This document shows positions 34,925 to 47,290 of a stretch of 64,000 nucleotides of DNA, piece after piece. Where the stretch lies: positions 55,659,882 through 55,723,881 of the forward strand of contig CM018032.1 of assembly GCA_008638375.1 (NCBI GenBank), given 5' to 3'. A program made the translations under genes and the position numbers. The stretch comes from Nyssa sinensis (Eukaryota > Streptophyta > Magnoliopsida > Cornales > Nyssaceae). The number at the start of each line of letters is the position of its first letter. Position 1 is the stretch's first letter. The notes beneath the pieces are model-generated. The model was not told the DNA's origin, made no database searches, and worked only from the letters and a program-made list of their open reading frames with translations.

Positions 34925-35519
34925 TAAACAGACTTAAAATAAAGTTGTAATAAGTTTTTAAAAATTTGTTCGGATTCAGGTCAGGACAAGGGTAGGGGTG
35001 AGGGGATAGTTATTCCGTTTTGTTTATATATTAATTTTTTTATTTTTAAAATATACTAATTTTACTAATAAATTATATTATATAAAATAGGTTTTAAAGT
35101 TTCTCATACAACTCATACTATTTTTTGTGCTGATTATTTTTATAACAATTTTTTAATTTATTTATAAAAAAAAGTTTCAACTTATCTTAAAAAAAAAAAC
35201 TCAAGGTTTTACGATGAAGGCGAGGTTAGAGTTAGGGTAAATCACTAGGCGGAGGCAAGGTAGAGTCACGAGAAACATAAAAGAAGTTGGAATTAGAAAC
35301 GAACGTCTTGCCATGTTGTCATTCCAAAGCGTGGGTATGGATTAGTAGATTATGAGGCCAAGGATCAGCATCGAGAATTTGGAATTATTAAATAGTTTTC
35401 TTTTGGGCCTTTTGCCCTCTTAATGGGTTTTTGGCTGATCTATTAGAATTTTTACTGCTTTCTAGTGGTCACTTAATTTTAAGTCCACTTTATTTCAAGA
35501 AAAAATTATCGTTGTCTCT
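34925..35519. other. AT-rich intergenic sequence
   Basis: Nothing recognised beyond A/T runs. Confidence 0.5.
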
Positions 35520-36800
35520 CATTGTAGAGCTGCACTTTTAGACTTGTGACAAATGCTTGGCACATCAAAGCAATAGTACCACTCACAAGTGTCATAGTGT
35601 AGTAAACTGATCTGCAAGGTCAATCTTCCCATCATACTACTCAAATTTGAAGAGGACAAACATCTTTGAGCGTTCTTTTACTATAATCCGGGGAGTGAAA
35701 AGGGATTCATGTCATTCCGTATAGGACATACACATATCTTTCGTCAAACTATTATGGAACCTTTTTCTTCAGATCTGTCTTGACCACTTCTTGAGAATCC
35801 ACAACCATTTCCACATTTGTTTATGACCTCAAACAATGGGTTGAAAGATCTTTTAGATGATATCCATCATCACGTGTTCTTTGAGTACAATCATAGGTTT
35901 CATGTTCCTTGTCATCCATAGGACAAAGGGTGAAAGAGAAGCAGAAGTTTGCAGTTGCGCCTAAACTATGGTAGCCACGGTTTGAGTCAATGTCTAAACT
36001 TGTTATGCCAATAGTTCAATTTGTTGATCTACATGGTCGATTGTTGGGTCGCTTGGGCTTAGGATGCCTATTAGTGGTTTGGGATTATTGAGAAGGGACT
36101 GTTCGATTTCTTAACGAATGCAGATTTGAAGCCATTTTAGTTTTTTTATTACGCTAGAAAATTGACTAAATGACCAATTTTTTACAGATGGATGTCAAAC
36201 TTGAGTAATAAAAAATTGGAAATTGGCATTTTGAGATTCCCACAAGATTATCAGAAGAGACTTGGTGATGGCCATTCCGACGATCAAGTAAAAAAAAAAA
36301 AAGATCGATGAGAAAGACATTGCAAATATCAAATTAAAAATAGAACTTCAAGTTTGAATACATAGCTTAACCCCATTATATAATAGACTAGTTACCATTC
36401 TTAATGGAATTCTTTGAGGAGTGAATCACAAAATTTACCTTATTGAAAAGATAAGTTCAAAGTGGCAATTTTCATCTTGGAGTCTACGACTATAGTGTCA
36501 AGATAAGAAGAAGAAGTCTGAAGTCGGTAATAGTAAGGCATATTGCATCGATAAATAAATACGATAGGATATGACTCGGGATGTTTCCGAGTTCAACTTC
36601 CTTGATAGACTAACTATCAACCAAGCTGAGTTCATACCTTGATAGCAAAACCTCATTTTTAAATCTGAAAAAATAGCCCATCTCTCCACCAGAAAATCAC
36701 AAAATTGAATAGCGGAGGTTTGTACACTAACCAACCAACATCCATACATCCCGAGTTATGTCTTAATCCTACCAAGTGTCACAGTCTCAATCGTCATAAT
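35520..36800 (-). mobile_element. Decayed gypsy remnant (gag 5' region and LTR)
   Basis: At about 35525 the phrase gctgcacttttagacttgtga resembles the LTR start of the intact gypsy family. At about 36185 acagatggatgtcaaactt resembles its primer-binding-site junction. Between them the minus strand gives a broken gag-like stretch (TLTQTVATI, AQLQTSASLSP). Several stops are present. Low confidence because the similarity was judged by eye. Confidence 0.3.
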
Positions 36801-37190
36801 GTTTTAGTCATATCAACTGTTATCCTTATTTTGGTTTAGTTGGTTTGTATCCTTTTGGACCCTAGTCTCCCCAAGTCATGGTTCCCTCCAAATAAAAGAA
36901 CTAGCGAAAGAGCTTATTGCTCCTGCCAAGAACTGACTGAACTTCAAGCTTGACAAAGCTTCAAATCCTTTCTAGTAATTCATGTAGTAGTGAAAACAAG
37001 TTTCATCGGCATCAAGTTGGCAGACTTGGTACTCGAAACACTTTTTCTCTAAAAAGAAGAATAATTGGTGAGTGAGCAGAAAAAAAAAAAATAATAGTAA
37101 GTGGTGAAAAATAGAAACCAAAGGTCCTACGTTATAGCTGCAAACTGTATACACCAATACAGTTGTAGTGGAAACGGCCTCCCAGTCTAA

Positions 37191-37674
37191 CAGTCCATTT
37201 GGACAAGTAGGAGGAAAAAGAAAGAAAATGAGAGTATTAGTTATGAGATAAAGGAAAGGAGAGGAGAAGAGAGACTAATCCCTTCTTTATGTTTGAATAA
37301 CTAATAAAATGAAAGGATAGGAAAGACTAATATCTTATTTGGGAATGATAAAGCGAGAAAGGAAAGGAAATAATTTTATATTATTTTATTATTATACCTT
37401 TTGGATGTCTTAGGATAGAAGTGTCATTTTTATTTTAGCTTTTATAATTTTAAGAGTAATATTGGTATTATAAAAAATTTATTAAATCATTCTTTCCTCT
37501 CCTTCCATTTCTGCCCACTTTTGGAGGGAATGACAAAATTGCTTAAATGAGGATTAAGCTCTCCTTCCCTTTCCTTCCCTTTCCCTCTTAATTTTTAAAA
37601 CAAACATGATATAAGCTTCCCTTCCTTCTCCTTTCCTTTCCTTTCTTTCTAATTTCTTCCATCCAAATATAGTG
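37191..37674. mobile_element. Tourist-like MITE, uninterrupted copy, 484 bp
   Basis: Ends cagtccatttggac and, inward from the right, cactatatttggat, flanked by taa on both sides (37188-37190 and 37675-37677). Its reverse complement matches the two halves of the MITE split by the gypsy element, and at the insertion point it reads taccaatatt with a single caat. Confidence 0.75.
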
Positions 37675-37708
37675 TAAGTGTAAACATTATTGACTTTGAA
37701 CTCGCGTA

Positions 37709-38308
37709 GCATCTCCAACCAACTATCTTTAGCTTCATATTTATTTTGGTGTTTTATTTAAATTTAAAGATAATGGATTTCATATTTTTATTCTAACCAT
37801 ACTAATTTTCAAATCACTATTTATTTTTTAAATCATACTTTTTATAATATATTATTCGTGTCTAAAATACAATTATTTAACATATATTTTTCCGTCCAAA
37901 ATAGTCAAAGATAAACTACTTTTTATATTTAATTGGCTTCAGGTATCATTAGGAGTAAAATGATAATTTTATATTTTACGTGTATTAATTTTCGGGATTT
38001 AATTTTACAAATCAAATCCCGCCGTTGAGTCCAAAATGCCCAAAAATGTTAGGTTGCACTATTTTTTTATTTTATTTGGACATCCGAACTATTTTACCAA
38101 ATTAAATTAATTATTAGTTTAGAGTATTATAAAAATAATTAATGAATTGAATACTGCAAGAATAGTGAACTTTCAAATTTGAATATCAAAATTGAAAACG
38201 ATGTTCATGTCTTCAAATTTGATGTCAATTTAAAGATGAATTGGAGACTCCTTTTTGCTTCCCCCACCTTCAAATTTGAATATTTGAAGGTGAGTTGGAG
38301 ATGCTCTC
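37709..38308. mobile_element. MITE with agcatctccaac ends
   Basis: Left end agcatctccaac and right end gttggagatgct are perfect inverted complements about 600 bp apart. The interior is AT-rich with tcaaatttgaa palindromes at 38271-38287. The target duplication is unclear. Confidence 0.6.
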
Positions 38309-39367
38309 ACAATTCTGTACTTCCAAACTAGATAGTATTAATTATTGTCTTTGCTTCTAAATGATCACATCTACTGGTTTGAGTAATAAGTATTAGATCA
38401 CACTTTGCATATTTTTCACAGATTATGAAGAAAATTCACCCCCTCGAACAGATTAATGGTCCAGATCTAAATAATAATTATATATACTTTTCATGTGCCA
38501 TATAACTTAAATATTTGCACATCTTTGTTTATTAGTTGTTTTGGTGCTTTCTCTCGAGTATTTTACTTGAAATGCACATTAGGTATGTATCCCAACTTTC
38601 AAAGAAGTTCATTGAGGGTGACATGGTATTTGGCAATGGACACAGATTGTCCTTATTTTCAGAAAGCCACTTGTCCCTCTCTTTCTACAAAATTGTGAGG
38701 CATTTAACACTGGAGCAATGTTGGAGAGTAGCAATATTCAACACCGGAGCCCTTAAACACGATCAATCAATCCGATCTGTGAATTTGATTCCCCTAAACT
38801 TGATCATGAGAGGGACATTTTCCTCATCAGTTTACTATTTATTTTTGAAATTGGACATTTGCCTATCATGGTCATGGTCATGGTCATGGTCATGGTCAAG
38901 TTCAAGGTCAAGGTCAAATTGGATTAGTTGAAGGATGAAGGTACTCCCACTTAGTATATTTTTACCATAGGTAAAGGCGTGAAACTTGAAAGATGGGGAA
39001 GGTGTAAAAACCCAGAAGATAATATAAAGGCACTGAATATGACCGTTGAAACCAGCTGTTTTTCCCACGTACCTGTGGCCAGTCACTATGTCCTTTGTGG
39101 GCCACAGTCTCTCACCTCAGCCCCCTCTGCCTTCCCCTATATATATATATATATATATATACGTGTGTGCTCGCACAAATACACAGAAAAAACCAAACAG
39201 CTGAAAAGCGTGCAACGGCTACCAACAGAGTCTGTTGTTCATTTCTAGGCAACAAGCCCAAAGGCCCCAAACCAAAACTACTTTATACTATGAATTGAGA
39301 AAGATGATTCCTCAACCGTCTGATCTCCCGACAAACCTCCACGTGATTGATGAAAAAACCCACTCTC
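38309..39367. other. Upstream region of the glucanase gene
   Basis: No gene is recognised. It holds an atggtc hexamer repeat at about 38868-38898, passing into aaggtc, and an (AT)n tract at 39140-39162. Confidence 0.5.
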
Positions 39368-39374
39368 ATAAATA
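39368..39374 (+). promoter_or_regulatory. TATA-like box of the glucanase gene
   Basis: ataaata about 165 bp upstream of the first ATG. The predicted 5' UTR contains a pure (CT)n tract at about 39409-39441. Confidence 0.4.
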
Positions 39375-39406
39375 CCCCACCTTTCCCGATACTCGCAGCC
39401 TGCTCC

Positions 39407-39443
<37 letters not shown>

Positions 39444-39537
39444 TGATTTTATTACTATCATAATTTCATTCCCAACCTCACTGCCTCACCCAACCGCCTC
39501 ACCTATTGCCTCCCTCCCTCTCTTTATCTCTCTCAAT

Positions 39538-42500
39538 ATGTTGGGTTTCATTCAAATTGTTGAGAGGGTTTGTGCTAAAAGAATCATGGCATTGATTCTT
39601 CATCTGCTTTTAGCAGTCTCTGTTGTTTCTGCTGATGAAGGTGAGCCTTCTTCTTCTTCTTCTTCTTATTTTCTCTGGGTTTTTTCATTTGATCGCACTA
39701 TTTCCTTGTTTATATGAGTTTCTTTTGTTAGGTTTTCCTTTATACACTAGTGGTATACTGGTATTTGAGATCTTTTCTTAAGGAAGTAAAACTTTGTTGT
39801 TTCTTAGCTGAACCAGAAAGAAATGGGTATATATAGTCTCCCTGAGTGATCTTTGAGCTCTAACTGAAGCAATACCCATTACAGAACCCTTTTCCTTTTG
39901 CCATCTTCTTTGTACTGTTTGTTTAATTAGATATGAGACCAATAATTATTGAAAGAGTAAAGCTTCTCTCTCCTCTTTTTCTTTCTATCTGTTGAAGTTT
40001 AGTGAGTTGTCTTTCACAGTAGAGCATCTCCAAAAAGGGAAGTCATTTTTTTAAGTAAAAAAAAAAACCATTTGACTCCTGTCACATTTTTATGCTGATA
40101 ATGTCATGTATTTAGTATTCATATGATGTTAATAAACTCATGTGAGTACATGAGTACCAATATATGTGCCATGAATAATTATTTTTTTTATGCGTCTCAC
40201 ACTTCCATATATTCACTCTAATATCTAAAATGATTATTTATTTATAATTTAATATATATTTTTCTTTTCTATCTCTTTCTCTCTTTTAACTAACTTTTTC
40301 ACAAAATTTGGCTTTCTTCTCTCTCTACAAAAGATGGGTTTGGTGATTATTTTTTTAGTAATTTCATTTGACTCCCATCTTCGAGATGCTCTAATACTAT
40401 TACTCTTCTAGTAATATTTTTTCGGAAGTAAAATTTCAAATGATAAGATAAAATCTTGTTACATTTGCAACACATCAAATCAAGAAATAATATACATGGA
40501 ATACAATTCTGACACATTATTTGTGATAATTTTTTTTTGAAAAGCATAGAATTACTTTAACTTTTAATGTGAGAACTAGAGGGGACAGTGGTGGGTTGAA
40601 GCTTGAAAGTTTGATTTCTTAATGGTATAAAATATGTCTGTTTTTGTTGTTTAACACAAGTAATAAATAGCTGTACATAATACATACATATATTGCATAA
40701 TAAGCATTATCTTCCAGCTCATTTGGTTGTACCAGAATACATTTTGCCTTGATAATGTCAACAAATTGGTCAAAGGTTAAAGGATTTAAGCACTTGGGTC
40801 TTGGGCCACTTGATGGAAATATGGGATACATAGCATGTCGCTTTATCTCTAGGACTAGGATTTTGGTGCAGACTAGGACATGGCATGCTGCACTGTCTTC
40901 ACATTATAATGCAAATTTTATTTATTTATTATTTTTTTTGATAAATGTCTTTTGGAAAAAAATTTTGGTGCAGACTAGGACATGGCATGCTGCACTGTCT
41001 TCACATTATAATGCAAATTTTATTTATTTATTTATTTTTTGATAAATGTCTTTTGGAAAAAAATTTGTACTTCCTAAAATTATTTTGAAAACTCATGTTT
41101 AATGAGAAGGCATGACTATGATCCCTGCTTTTACCGTAAAAAGCAGGGATGGAATAATGTTAGGTCAGTACGGAGTCTGCGAATACAAGTTCCACCTTTT
41201 TAATGCAACGGTGCTGATACTCTTTTGAAAACTCATGTTTAAGGTTTAATAAGAAGGCATGACTGTAAAAGCGGGGATGTAATAATGTTAGGCGTGACTT
41301 CAGATTGCAGGCCTCACAATCCAAGTTCACCAATGATTTTAAAAACTTCAATGCGGCTATATTGATGCATTTGATATGTGTTGATTTAGGCATTTGTAGA
41401 TGCAGATTGAGGGGTATGGAATGGGACCAATGGTCCTGGCCAATCATGAATTGACGTGTGTGCAATATGTTAGGTTTGTAAGATATCATAAAATAACTTC
41501 TGTTCAGATAACAATTTATGATTGGTAGGGATCATTGACTAAGTCAATGGTGGTCCAGGAGGACCAGGACCATACAAATAAGTTCTCGCCTTTTGGAGCT
41601 TGGCTGGGTTTCTCAACACATTCTAAAAAGGAGGAGATGCAAATGAATTTGAAATTAGTTGCATAGAAATTTTAGTTTATAGTTGATTGTAGATTTGGAG
41701 TGTTATAACATTCAGATATTAAATTATCTTTTGGGCCTTCTTATTTTGATGAAGTTGATTTTTGGCAAGACTTTGTGTTTCAATTAGTTGTTACAGCATT
41801 TAGCATGATCCATACGATTGTCAATCTCCTAATCTCCAATAAGGGATTGATTGTATTATCTATGATTTTTGTATAGAAAAGCTTACAGTTAATGGGTCTC
41901 ATGTAGGGGTGTCAATTTTTAACACGACTCGAACACAACACGAAGTTAGTGGGTTTGGGTCATAAACGGGTTGACATGTATAACACGATTAATAAATAGG
42001 TCGTGTTTGGGTTTTACTAGTGTCAACCCGTTTAACACGTTTAATTATAAAATATATTATGAGTTAAGGTAATTCGTCTCACATTAAATATTTATCAAGG
42101 TTTTGAGATTTTTTATTTATAAAAGATGTTTCTATTTTGATTTGGCCCATATCTAAAGTTACTAAACTTGAAAATTATCTATACATATTAAAAGATAGGT
42201 AAATTTTTTTATTTAAAAAATTAAAATAAACGGGTTAAGTGTGTCGACACGTGTAACCTGTTTAATAAATGGATTGAGTTTGGGTTTTGAAACTTGACAC
42301 GATTAGTAAATAGTGTTAGGTTTGGGTTCAATATATTTTCGAATATGTATACCTTGACACGACCCGAACACGACACGATAACATGAATTGACACCCTAGT
42401 CTCATGGGACTCAAACCTGGCGTGAGTTAGATATATAAATCATATATATGATAAGAAATTGTTATATGTTTAGCAATTTTTCTCACTCTATTTTTAAGTC

Positions 42501-44521
42501 TTAGACATAAGGTAGTGTGACTCGTATATATTTATTATAGTAAATCCTACAATTTTGTGTTTAGAGAAGTTATTTTATATGACAGTCACATCCAAGTGAT
42601 TTCTATTGCAAGTCTACCATTCAAGGGGAAGTCTAATTTTCTGTGTTTTTAAGAATGTGAAAAAAAAGGGGTGAGAAAATTGTCATATATAGCATCACTT
42701 AGTTAGATGAACCTGAATGGTGCTGGTCTGTTTTATCATATAACAATTACTAACTTGTACTGAGATAGATTTAAAATTCAGATATCCATTGAATTATAAT
42801 GATTATTTCTTTTTTTTGCAGATGCATTTATCGGTGTGAATATAGAAACAGATCTCTCTGACGTTCCACACCCAACTCAAATAGTAGCCCTCCTAAAAGC
42901 CCAGCAAATACGACATGTTCGGCTATATAATGCTGACCGTGGCATGCTTCTTGCACTTGCCAATACGGGCATAAAAGTTGCTATCTCCGTCCCCAATGAA
43001 CAGCTCCTAGGCATTGGCCAGTCAAATTCTACCGCTGCTAACTGGGTCTCCCACAATGTTGTAGCACATTACCCAGCTACCAATATCACCACAATTTGCT
43101 GTTGGTTCTGAGGTTCTAACCACCCTCCCAAATGCAGCAACTGTCCTCGTCAACGCCCTCAAGTTCATCCATTCAGCACTCGTGGCATCCAATCTTGACA
43201 CGCAAATCAGAGTCTCAACACCTCTTTCTTCCTCAATCATTCTGGATTCATTCCCACCATCACAAGCTTTCTTTAACCGCTCCTGGAATCCAGTTTTAGT
43301 CCCTATGCTTAATTTCTTGCAGTCAACGGGTTCATTTCTGATGCTAAATATATACCCTTATTATGACTACATGCAATCTAACGGTGTTATTCCATTAGAT
43401 TATGCACTCTTCAAACCCCTTCCCTCGAACAAAGAAGCTGTTGATGCCAATACACTCCTCCACTACTCCAACGTCTTTGATGCTATGATTGACGCAGCTT
43501 ACTTTGCAATGTCTTTTCTTAACTTCACTAACATTCCTGTAATAGTGACTGAATCAGGCTGGCCATCAAAAGGTGATCCTAATGAACCACAAGCCACTTT
43601 AGACAATGCCAACACTTACAACAGCAATTTGATAAGGCATGTGCTGAACAAAACTGGGACTCCTAAGCACCCTGGAATTGCTGTTAGTACTTATATTTAT
43701 GAGCTCTATAATGAGGATACAAAACCTGGGCCTGTGTCAGAGAAGAACTGGGGATTGTTTGATGCCAATGGGGTGCCCATTTACATTTTACACTTGACTG
43801 GGTCAGGTTCAGTGTTGGCAAATGATACTACAAACCAGACTTACTGTACTGCGAAGGAAGGCGCTGATGCAAAAATGCTGCAAGCTGCTTTAGATTGGGC
43901 TTGTGGACCTGGGAAGGTGGATTGTTCACCTTTATTACAGGGGAAACCATGCTATGATCCAGACACTGTCGCTGCTCATGCAACTTATGCGTTTGACACT
44001 TATTATCAACAGATGGGGAAGGCTTCGGGGACTTGTGACTTCAATGGGGTGGCTGCAATTACCACCACAGATCCAAGTAAGATTACAATAATAGAACAAG
44101 CACAAACTGTCTTTGTTCTTTGGGTGTTTTGGTTTTTCAATTTTCTTAAAATGTTTATACATTGGTAACATGTTTATGTTGGGAATGAAACAGTGTGACT
44201 TAATCGTATTCTTCTGTTTGCAATGGTGCAGGTCATGGTTCTTGTGTATTTTCCAGAAGGTAATATTCATTTATTTTGCAGAATAATCTTGTTTTTGCTG
44301 CATTTCCATAAATCACCTGAACTTGTATGTATTGATGAGCAACTCACATGTCTCATCTGTGCGCATGCAGTGGTGGCAAGAATGGAATTTTTCTCAACAC
44401 CACAGCCCCGGCCATGAATTCTACTAGCTCGGGCTCATCTGCCCGCTACTTTTATGGTGGGGCTTTCACAAGTGTTATTGTCATAATCAGAGTTCTACTA
44501 TGGAGTGCAGTTTTCTTGTAG
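39538..44521 (+). CDS. GH17 glucan endo-1,3-beta-glucosidase with X8 domain and GPI signal, frameshifted
   Basis: Exons 39538-39640, 42822-44076, 44232-44259, 44371-44521, all GT-AG and phase-compatible. An N-terminal secretion signal (MALILHLLLAVSVVSA, from a second in-frame ATG at 39586) precedes the GH17 start AFIGVNIETDL. Family motifs follow: HVRLYNAD, then GSEVLTTLPN with the putative acid/base Glu, and the nucleophile motif VIVTESGWPSKG. A C-terminal X8 (CBM43-like) module has paired cysteines (YCTAKEG, WACGPG, CSPL, CYDPDT, CDFNG, GSCVF). A Ser-rich linker and hydrophobic tail fit GPI anchoring, so the product would act on callose at the cell surface or plasmodesmata. One surplus T in the run 43095-43097 breaks the frame right before GSEV. 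The gene is either a recent pseudogene or carries a sequence error, since everything after the shift is open. Plant relatives are called glucan endo-1,3-beta-glucosidase 4-like. Confidence 0.85.
40022..40391. mobile_element. MITE with gagcatctc ends in glucanase intron 1
   Basis: Left end gagcatctccaaaaaggga and right end, read inward, gagcatctcgaagatggga, flanked by ta on both sides. Confidence 0.7.
40861..41066. repeat. 102-bp tandem duplication
   Basis: Two copies starting ttttggtgcagactagg at 40861 and 40963, nearly identical apart from tattt-repeat length. Confidence 0.9.
41121..41150. other. Perfect 12-bp inverted repeat
   Basis: atccctgctttt and aaaagcagggat around a 6-base loop. The flanking sequence is duplicated at about 41221-41310, but that copy lacks the left arm. 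Confidence 0.85.
41904..42398. mobile_element. hAT-type MITE, tagggg-tgtcaa family, copy 2, 495 bp
   Basis: Ends taggggtgtcaatttt and, inward from the right, tagggtgtcaattc, with a perfect 8-bp target duplication gtctcatg at 41896-41903 and 42399-42406. It is the best preserved of three copies and lies in glucanase intron 1. Confidence 0.92.
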
Positions 44522-46620
44522 ATTAGTATGTTTTGGAATCATCTTCAATTTCTGTTCCAGAAAGTTTGAGCAGGATGTGGTGCTCGTTTCCTCACAAAAC
44601 TTGCAAATCCAGTTTTGTTCTTCCATGAAATAGAAGAACTTCGAGGATGAGTGTAGTGATCTTTGGACAGCAAAGCTGGGGACTTTGAGATGCAGGTCCA
44701 ATTAATTTTGTACAAAACAAATTAAATGGTCAGGATTTATTAGACTATATATGAGTTTATTTGTTATTCTTTTAAAATTAGATTTATGATTTTTTTTCTC
44801 CTTCCAGCTCAAATCATTCTCCTCCTTTCTTTCAAGGTGGTTAAATTCTTTTCTTCTATGGATAAACCAGAAGAGATTATTAGCCTATGATCCTATCATA
44901 TTGCCCTTTGGATTATTATTACTTTGTTTGAATCATGATATTCTCATCTGCTAGAATTGGGATGTTTTGATAATCCATTTAAATTTTAAACAGTGAAAAT
45001 GTTCTATAATATTTTCGATTATGTTTTATAAAGTGTAATTATTAGTTGTCACTAAAATTGAAAAGTATTCTAAATTTCAAGTTAAATAAATATGACTAAT
45101 TATTAATATTCAGTTTTTCAATCTTGGTTTACTGGTTTATCCTTAAGTTTTTAGTTCTATATACCCACTTAAAAATCTTATTATAATAAACTTGTGCTTT
45201 GTTTGTTACGAGGGGCTACAAGACTATAGGAAAGTTGTGTTGATTATTATTTTTATTTAAATTAGGACCGACTTGAAACAATTTGAGGCTTAAATAGACA
45301 AATTTAAATATTTATTTTTTATTTTTTAATATTAATATATTTTTTATTTAAAATTTATTTTTTTTCGGTTTCTTGATAGTTCATGTAACATAGTTGAATT
45401 TTATCAATTTTAATTTAGAAAAACTTCTTTACGAAAAATCAACTGTTATAATCGGTACAATTTCTTGTTTTCATGACCATTTTAGTTTTTTTTTTTAATT
45501 AGATATAAAATGGTCAGAGCTAAGAGTTTTCTTGTTATTAAACTTAAATATTTATGAGTTATAAAATTTTATTTGGATTATACTATAGAAGTGTATAAAA
45601 TTTGAAATCTATTTTATAAGTGAATCTTAAAGTGGTTGTTTTTTTATTTAATGTTAAAGTCGACCTGATCTAAATAATACCCATCATTTAATTTCGCAAA
45701 GGGAAATGTTATGATTTCTAAGAGAAAAAAATGCTATGCTTTTCAAATATATAATCAAGTTTTACATCCTAATATTGATAGTGCAATAAGTAATGTAATT
45801 AATGAATTATAATAAAATTATTATGTCATTGTCACATCATTTGGAATAGAAATTTAAGAAATATAACATTATTCTTTTCAAGAACGGTAAAAAAGTGTAT
45901 TTTGAATTAAGTTGTAAGTGTTTCGATGAATATATTTGAAACGATCTTAAATGATATTTGTATTATTTGGATGACCTATTAAATATGTTATATAGATAAA
46001 AAAAAAACAAGTGCTTTTAAAACAGACATTTAAAAAAAGTTATTTACTGATATTTTTTTAAAAATAACATTTAAATTTGTTATTCTAATAAACTGTTTTA
46101 AAATATTTAAATAAACATTCAAATATTAAAAAAATTCAACTTAAATTTCAAAACACTCCATCCGAAAAGGTCACCGCTGTCCAAACACGCCAATGAATCA
46201 AACTCATCAAACATTTTCCGTCTGTATTTTTCTTTTGACTTGCATTGGACCATCCATTATCTCATAGTCACGTTTTTGTAGTTATCTAATAGTTATGTTT
46301 TTGTTTTTAAATATTGTTACACAAAAACATTTGGAATTTGTTTTTTAATGATACCAAAATCGTTCCAACAAAATAGATAACAATAAATCTTATAATTAGG
46401 ACGTATTTTAAAAATTAATAAAGTACAAATAACTTAATTTAAAATTATTTAATATTTAATAAATAATTTTTAATAGCACGTAGGGTTTTTTTTTTTCTAA
46501 ACTCTTTTTTAAAACTTATACAAACCCAAATCAGCGTGATTAATTTTGTCAACAAATATAAATAATTTAATGAATTTTTCATTGTCCCAGACTATGAAGG
46601 ATTTAGGGATGGCAATTTGT
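44522..46620. other. AT-rich intergenic sequence
   Basis: 3' flank of the glucanase gene; no further gene or clear repeat was recognised. Confidence 0.5.
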
Positions 46621-47290
46621 TGCGCCCGTTGGGAATGTGTCCTGTCTCTACTCTAATAAAGTGGGTATAGGGTGTTCATAAACGGGATCGTTCAATAGGA
46701 GGTGTCAATTTTTAACATGACACGAAGTTAACGGATTTGAGTTTAACATAAATGAGTTTGGGTTATAAACGGGTTGACACGTATAACACGATTAATAAAC
46801 TAGGTCAGGTTTGAGTTTTACTAGTGTCAACCCGTTTAACACGACTTAACACGTTTAATTATAAAATATATCATGAGTTAAGGTAATTCATCTCATATCA
46901 AATATTTATCAAGATTTTGAGATTTTTTATTTATAAAAAAAGTTTCTACTTTGATTTGACCCATATCCAAAGTTACTAAACTTGAAAATTATCTATACAT
47001 ATTAAAAGATAGGTAAATTTTTTTTATTTTAAAAATAACAAAAATTAAAATAAACTGGTTAAGTGGGTCGACACTATAATCTGTTTAATAAATGGGTTGG
47101 GTTTGGGTTTTGAAACTTGACACGATTAGTTAATAGTGTCGGGTTAGGGTTCACACATATTTTTGAATATGTATGCCTTGACACGACCCGAACACAACAC
47201 GATAACACGAATTGATACTCCTACTGTTCGGAATGTGTCATGTCTCTACTCTAATAGAGCGGGTATGGAGTGTTCATAAACGGGATCAGG
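46621..47290. repeat. About 65-bp direct repeat flanking a hAT MITE
   Basis: ggaatgtgtc(c/a)tgtctctac and the following ataaacgggatc occur at 46629-46690 and 47230-47288. The MITE copy 3 lies exactly between the two units. Confidence 0.8.
46696..47223. mobile_element. hAT-type MITE, tagggg-tgtcaa family, copy 3
   Basis: Ends taggaggtgtcaattttt and, inward from the right, taggagtatcaattcg. Flanks tcgttcaa and ctgttcgg match at four of eight positions, and all four differences are transitions. Confidence 0.75.

Larger units (their letters stand above)
39641..42821 (+). other. Intron 1 of the glucanase gene, repeat-laden
   Basis: 3.2 kb between GTGAGC and ttttttgcag. It contains a MITE (40022), a 102-bp tandem duplication (40861), a second imperfect duplication with a hairpin (41085-41310) and a complete hAT MITE (41904). 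Confidence 0.85.
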
